Shown: positions 62,001 to 64,000 of the stretch, in pieces
Position numbering within the stretch: position 1 is the first letter of the stretch
How the letters are laid out: each line of letters starts with the position of its first letter
NCBI RefSeq assembly: GCF_002738225.1
Contig: NZ_PEBQ01000144.1
Span: forward strand, 1 to 64,000
Source of the DNA: Acetobacter pomorum
GTDB lineage: Bacteria; Pseudomonadota; Alphaproteobacteria; Acetobacterales; Acetobacteraceae
DNA: 64,000 nucleotides
Reading direction: 5' to 3'
Program-made: the position numbers and the translations under genes
Notes under the pieces: model-generated
What the model was told of the DNA's origin: nothing
Databases searched by the model: none
What the model saw: only the letters and a program-made list of their open reading frames with translations

Positions 62001-62112
62001 GCTGTTAAAGGCCATGAAGCTGGAAACATTGCCGGACCTGATTGAAAAGGCCAACATTCTGGCCCGTGATGTCTCTGCAACTTTTGCCCGTCTGGTTGGC
62101 CCGGTGGAATAA
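59035..62112 (+). CDS. glnE: Bifunctional glutamine synthetase adenylyltransferase/adenylyl-removing enzyme
   Basis: A 1025-aa protein with two nucleotidyltransferase domains. The N-terminal (adenylyl-removing) domain has GKLGARELNFSSDIDLMVLY with the metal Asp pair, and the C-terminal (adenylyltransferase) domain has GKAGSREMMPRSDLDLLMVF. DLRLRPDPSS and DMRLRPSGAAG follow each. It tunes glutamine synthetase activity in response to nitrogen through PII. The start at ATG 59035 (MTQADHSLF) avoids a 63-residue extension antisense to the AsmA gene. The ribosome site is weak. Confidence 0.94.
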   Translation: MTQADHSLFRDVRQPRGQGSRMWPDADWPAPADTRTAELFTQDMLALAQEAGVAQSVMIQPGAQKLLACLGGNSPYLADLAREDVLAFAALLEQGPDVCVQDAFATCEKFDTTSGRECVAAFLRHTKKRIAFICAVADLGGFWPLEEVTHALSRLADTALDLAVRHLLWCAFQAGQLALPNPEQPAQGCGFVILAMGKLGARELNFSSDIDLMVLYDPTAYPQSDTVRRVFVRMTSDLVSLMEARDANGYVFRTDLRLRPDPSSTPPAVTVQAAILYYESLGQTWERAAMTKARPVAGDLTLGRRFLAAIRPFIWRRHLDFALIDDLHDMKARIDRYRKAGRTDLSTLPDTVLADPSASIDWLLGHNLKLGQGGIREIEFIAQAMQLVWGGREPALRDKTTFGALKKLVGSGHLPREEAEVLARTYRFLRDAEHRLQMRADHQTHSLPDTRKGFEAFAIFMNYSDAEVLALDMLPRMREARRIFERHFVLPTAQPEEVEGSVLVPGPEDGQTAELLQKHGFPPEQIAEATQVLTRWRGNSLRALRSERAHALLRVLLPTLLASFGARSNPLACLRRFDALLARQHAGVQLLSLFERNPALIDRIANIFDASVFLADYLADKPSALEGLLESEPEEGGTVIARLHHLAEEMADVEELVTALRPLLRGEEFRLSVALLESRITENEAEKQRTALADNIITIVKQAVEVEHTRRYGHVPGGGMAIIALGKAGSREMMPRSDLDLLMVFDHPEDVQASEVPQADAKAKRPLFSAPRSVGVAQYYTRLAHAFIAALTAPGPEGPLYAVDMRLRPSGAAGPVAVSRPAFLRYHTESAWTWECMALTRARIVAAPAELKRVLRQDLEAILDGRLRSQPPARATLLQDAGAMRARLARDLPASSVWDVKRRLGGLMDVEFIAQIYQLIGAQAAVRDVSTRLALGRLEKAGLLSAEDSQFLKQAELFWRQLQAMLRLLCGSTPPVDLEQDLAPASLNVLLKAMKLETLPDLIEKANILARDVSATFARLVGPVE

Positions 62113-62191
62113 GCCTGTTTTTTTAAAGGAACAGCGTGCAAACCCGCCACGTTCAATATGGGTAGGGTGTTTAAAAAGAAGGATACCAAAC

Positions 62192-62680
62192 ATGACGGAA
62201 CAGCACACATTAAAGGTAGGGAATGCAGCCCCGGCATTTGATATGGAAGCAAGCGGGGGCCGCAAGGTGACGCTGGCAGATTTTAAGGGCAAGCCGTTTG
62301 TTCTGTATTTTTACCCCAAGGCAGATACACCCGGATGCACCAAGGAAGCCTGTGGGTTTAACGAAGCCCTGAAGGATTTTGAAAAAGCAGGGTTGTCCGT
62401 TATTGGCGTCTCGCGTGATCCGGTTAAAAAACTGGATGCCTTTGCTGCCAAATATGATCTGACCTTCCCTCTGGCGTCAGATGAATCTGGCAGCGTGACA
62501 GAAGCCTATGGTGTGTGGGTGGAAAAAACCAATTATGGCCGCCAATATATGGGCATTGAGCGCACAACTTTTCTGATTGGGCCAGACGGTAAAATTGCGC
62601 ATATCTGGCCCAAGGTAAAAGTGCCAGGCCATGTTGAGGCTGTGCTGGAAGCTGCCCGCACATTGGCAACTAGTGCCTGA
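62192..62680 (+). CDS. bcp: Thioredoxin-dependent peroxiredoxin, Bcp/PrxQ type
   Basis: A 162-aa peroxiredoxin reducing H2O2 and organic hydroperoxides. The peroxidatic Cys is in YFYPKADTPGCTKEACGF, with a second Cys five residues later as in PrxQ proteins that form an intrahelical disulfide. The conserved Arg is in VSRDPVKKL. ATG 62192 has AAGAAGGA upstream. Confidence 0.94.
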   Translation: MTEQHTLKVGNAAPAFDMEASGGRKVTLADFKGKPFVLYFYPKADTPGCTKEACGFNEALKDFEKAGLSVIGVSRDPVKKLDAFAAKYDLTFPLASDESGSVTEAYGVWVEKTNYGRQYMGIERTTFLIGPDGKIAHIWPKVKVPGHVEAVLEAARTLATSA

Positions 62681-62695
62681 AGGCGGTTTTTTTTT
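62675..62695 (+). terminator. Weak intrinsic terminator behind bcp
   Basis: A short GCCT-GA-AGGC stem overlaps the bcp stop and is followed by a run of nine T. The stem is only 4 bp, so efficiency is uncertain. Confidence 0.35.
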
Positions 62696-62721
62696 AAGGC
62701 TTACCTCTACCACCCCGTAGC

Positions 62722-63120
62722 TTACCAGGTCTGATAATATCCGCGTGGGGCGTAATATCCATAACCCGGTCCGGGTATAACGGGCACTGCAGGCACAACA
62801 TACGCCGGTGGAGGTGGTGGCGGAGGGGGTGCGTAAGCTACAGGTGGGCCACCCGCCATTGTTGCCCCGGCCAAAGCCCCTACGGCCAACCCGCCGATAA
62901 GGGCGCCAGCAATAGCACCGCCGCCGGGGCCACGATGATGGTAGTAGCCGCCTCTGGGGCCACCCCAGCCAGGGCCACCCGGACCGCCACGTGGGCCACC
63001 GCCCCAACCGGGGCCGCCCATCATATGTGGGCCGGGCTGGGCCTGCGCCATTGGCATGGTTGTCAAGCCAAGGCCCGTAATAATGGGCAGAGCCATCAAA
63101 AGTTTGGTAATCTGGCGCAT
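62722..63120 (-). CDS. Gly/Pro-rich exported protein with hydrophobic glycine-zipper segment
   Basis: A 132-aa protein with a signal peptide (LLMALPIITGLGLTTMPMAQA), then a Gly-Pro-Trp-rich region (GGPGWGGGPRGGPGG), a His/Tyr patch (GGYYHHRG), a glycine-zipper-like helix (GGGAIAGALIGGLAVGALAG), a run of eight Pro and a Tyr-rich tail (GYGYYAPRGYY). ATG 63120 has AAGGAGG upstream. It resembles glycine-zipper envelope proteins of alphaproteobacteria; function unknown. Confidence 0.75.
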   Translation of the reverse strand: MRQITKLLMALPIITGLGLTTMPMAQAQPGPHMMGGPGWGGGPRGGPGGPGWGGPRGGYYHHRGPGGGAIAGALIGGLAVGALAGATMAGGPPVAYAPPPPPPPPAYVVPAVPVIPGPGYGYYAPRGYYQTW

Positions 63121-63307
63121 GAAATGAGCCTCCTTGAAACAGGATAAAACCTGTTTTCTTTGTCTCATCTCAAATAATGGCGCGTCTTATGGCAAATTAA
63201 AGGCGTATCCGCGGCGTTATTTTGTACCCTGCTTTTATGCAGTACAACGCTCTATAATTAAAAGACTACAGTGCGCTTGCTGCCTTCCTTCACAAAAGAT
63301 CGCATGG

Positions 63308-64000
63308 TCAGGGACGTGCAGAAGCGGTAGCGGACGCGGTACTGCTGGCTGCCTGTTTCAGGCGTAAAACCGTAAACAGAGTGATAGCGGCACAAAGGGA
63401 AACATATCCCGCAAACCAGTTTTCGTGCCCGATCTGTTTGCACCACAGGGCAATATATTCTGTTGTGCCGCCAAAAATGGAAACCGTGAGCGCGTAAGGC
63501 AATGCCACACCCAAAGCACGAATACGGGTTGGAAACAGCTCAGCTTTGACAATGGCGTTAATGGATGTGTAACCCGATGCAATAAACAGTGCTGTCACAA
63601 TCAGGGCGAATGCTGCCCAGGGGGAGGTTGTGCTGGCCAGCATATGTAGCAACGGAATGGTGCCGAACGTTACGCCAAAACCAAAAAACAGCAGCAGCGG
63701 TTTACGTCCAATTTTGTCTGAAACAGCCCCAAAAACAGGCTGCATGGCTGCAAACACAATCAGGCTGGCGGTGGAGATAAGGGTTGCGGTTTCCTTGGGA
63801 AAGCCCAGCGTGTTGGCCAGATATTTCTGCATGTAAATGGTGTAGGTATAAAAGGCTACGGTGCCCCCAAGCGTGAGGCCACAAACTGTGCGCACAGCGC
63901 GCCAATGGTGCAGAAGAACGCGAATACCCCCTTTTTCTTCTTGCACATGTGCGCTTTTAAAGCTGTCGCTTTCCGTCATCTGGCGGCGCAGCCAGAATAC
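63308..64000 (-). CDS. MFS transporter, metabolite:H+ symporter type (C-terminal part)
   Basis: The frame enters from the right edge and ends at 63308, giving the last about 230 residues. WLRRQMTESDSF at the start is the central-loop motif seen in KgtP/ShiA/ProP-type proteins. About six TM helices follow, with the second-half loop SDKIGRKPLL equal to the MFS signature and a FPTRIRALGVALPYAL segment typical of this subfamily. The likely cargo is an organic acid, osmolyte or shikimate-like compound with H+; it cannot be told from this half. Confidence 0.85.
   Translation of the reverse strand, partial: VFWLRRQMTESDSFKSAHVQEEKGGIRVLLHHWRAVRTVCGLTLGGTVAFYTYTIYMQKYLANTLGFPKETATLISTASLIVFAAMQPVFGAVSDKIGRKPLLLFFGFGVTFGTIPLLHMLASTTSPWAAFALIVTALFIASGYTSINAIVKAELFPTRIRALGVALPYALTVSIFGGTTEYIALWCKQIGHENWFAGYVSLCAAITLFTVLRLKQAASSTASATASARP

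Noticed and set aside
1..64000. CRISPR arrays, rRNA genes, integrases, complete insertion sequences
   Set aside because: No regularly spaced direct repeats, rRNA-like sequence, transposase or integrase frames were seen on either strand.

Overview
The window looks like the chromosome of an acetic acid bacterium (Acetobacteraceae, most likely Acetobacter). This is an inference from gene content, alphaproteobacterial gene order (aroE-coaE-dnaQ; a DnaA/Hda-like gene followed by ppk and ppx; argH-lptM-lysA followed by a TIGR02302 gene) and moderately high GC. It was not tested by database search. Almost all of the window is dense core chromosome. I saw no insertion sequence, integrase or CRISPR array.

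Layout. 1-743 is a small accessory relic: a lysozyme-like gene broken by an internal deletion and frameshift, coupled to a secreted protein that runs off the left edge. About 0.5 kb of non-coding DNA follows, then a tRNA-Tyr gene (1252-1337). 1.5-6.8 kb: panB; an Old Yellow Enzyme-type flavin oxidoreductase divergent from an ArsR-type regulator across a palindromic operator; a zinc alcohol dehydrogenase; a secreted trypsin-like protease overlapping galE. 6.9-16.3 kb: a TIGR02302 membrane protein, lysA, the tiny lipoprotein gene lptM, argH, then in the other direction an N-formylglutamate amidohydrolase, aroE, coaE and dnaQ. 16.4-23.8 kb: a secreted protein of unknown function and a leftward group of a GT4 glycosyltransferase, a heparinase II/III-family protein, rpe, rsmB, purN and purM. 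23.9-28.7 kb: hdaA, ppk and ppx (replication control and polyphosphate).

28.9-34.7 kb is the most unusual part. It is a tightly coupled five-gene operon encoding a dCache-GAF sensor with a class III cyclase-like domain, an MlaE-type permease, an MlaF-like ABC protein, an MCE (MlaD-like) protein and a TPR-like lipoprotein. The cyclase domain has lost its metal, base-recognition and transition-state residues. The ABC protein has lost its Walker A, signature, Walker B order and H-loop. The operon therefore looks like a lipid-transport system in which both nucleotide-handling parts are pseudoenzymes. It is followed by a DUF707-discoidin fusion, a KirBac-type potassium channel and two tandem FUSC-family membrane proteins split by a terminator.

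42-64 kb: a YidB-like protein and a small membrane protein; the cytochrome c maturation block ccmCDEFGHI (no ccmA or ccmB here); YciI and EVE-domain proteins; a TIGR01244 phosphatase/sulfurtransferase-like protein; an EcsC protein; a 2-hydroxyacid dehydrogenase; aat; three secreted proteins of which two are tandem paralogues; a large AsmA/DUF3971 protein divergent from glnE; a Bcp-type peroxiredoxin; a Gly/Pro-rich secreted protein; and the C-terminal part of an MHS-family MFS transporter cut by the right edge.
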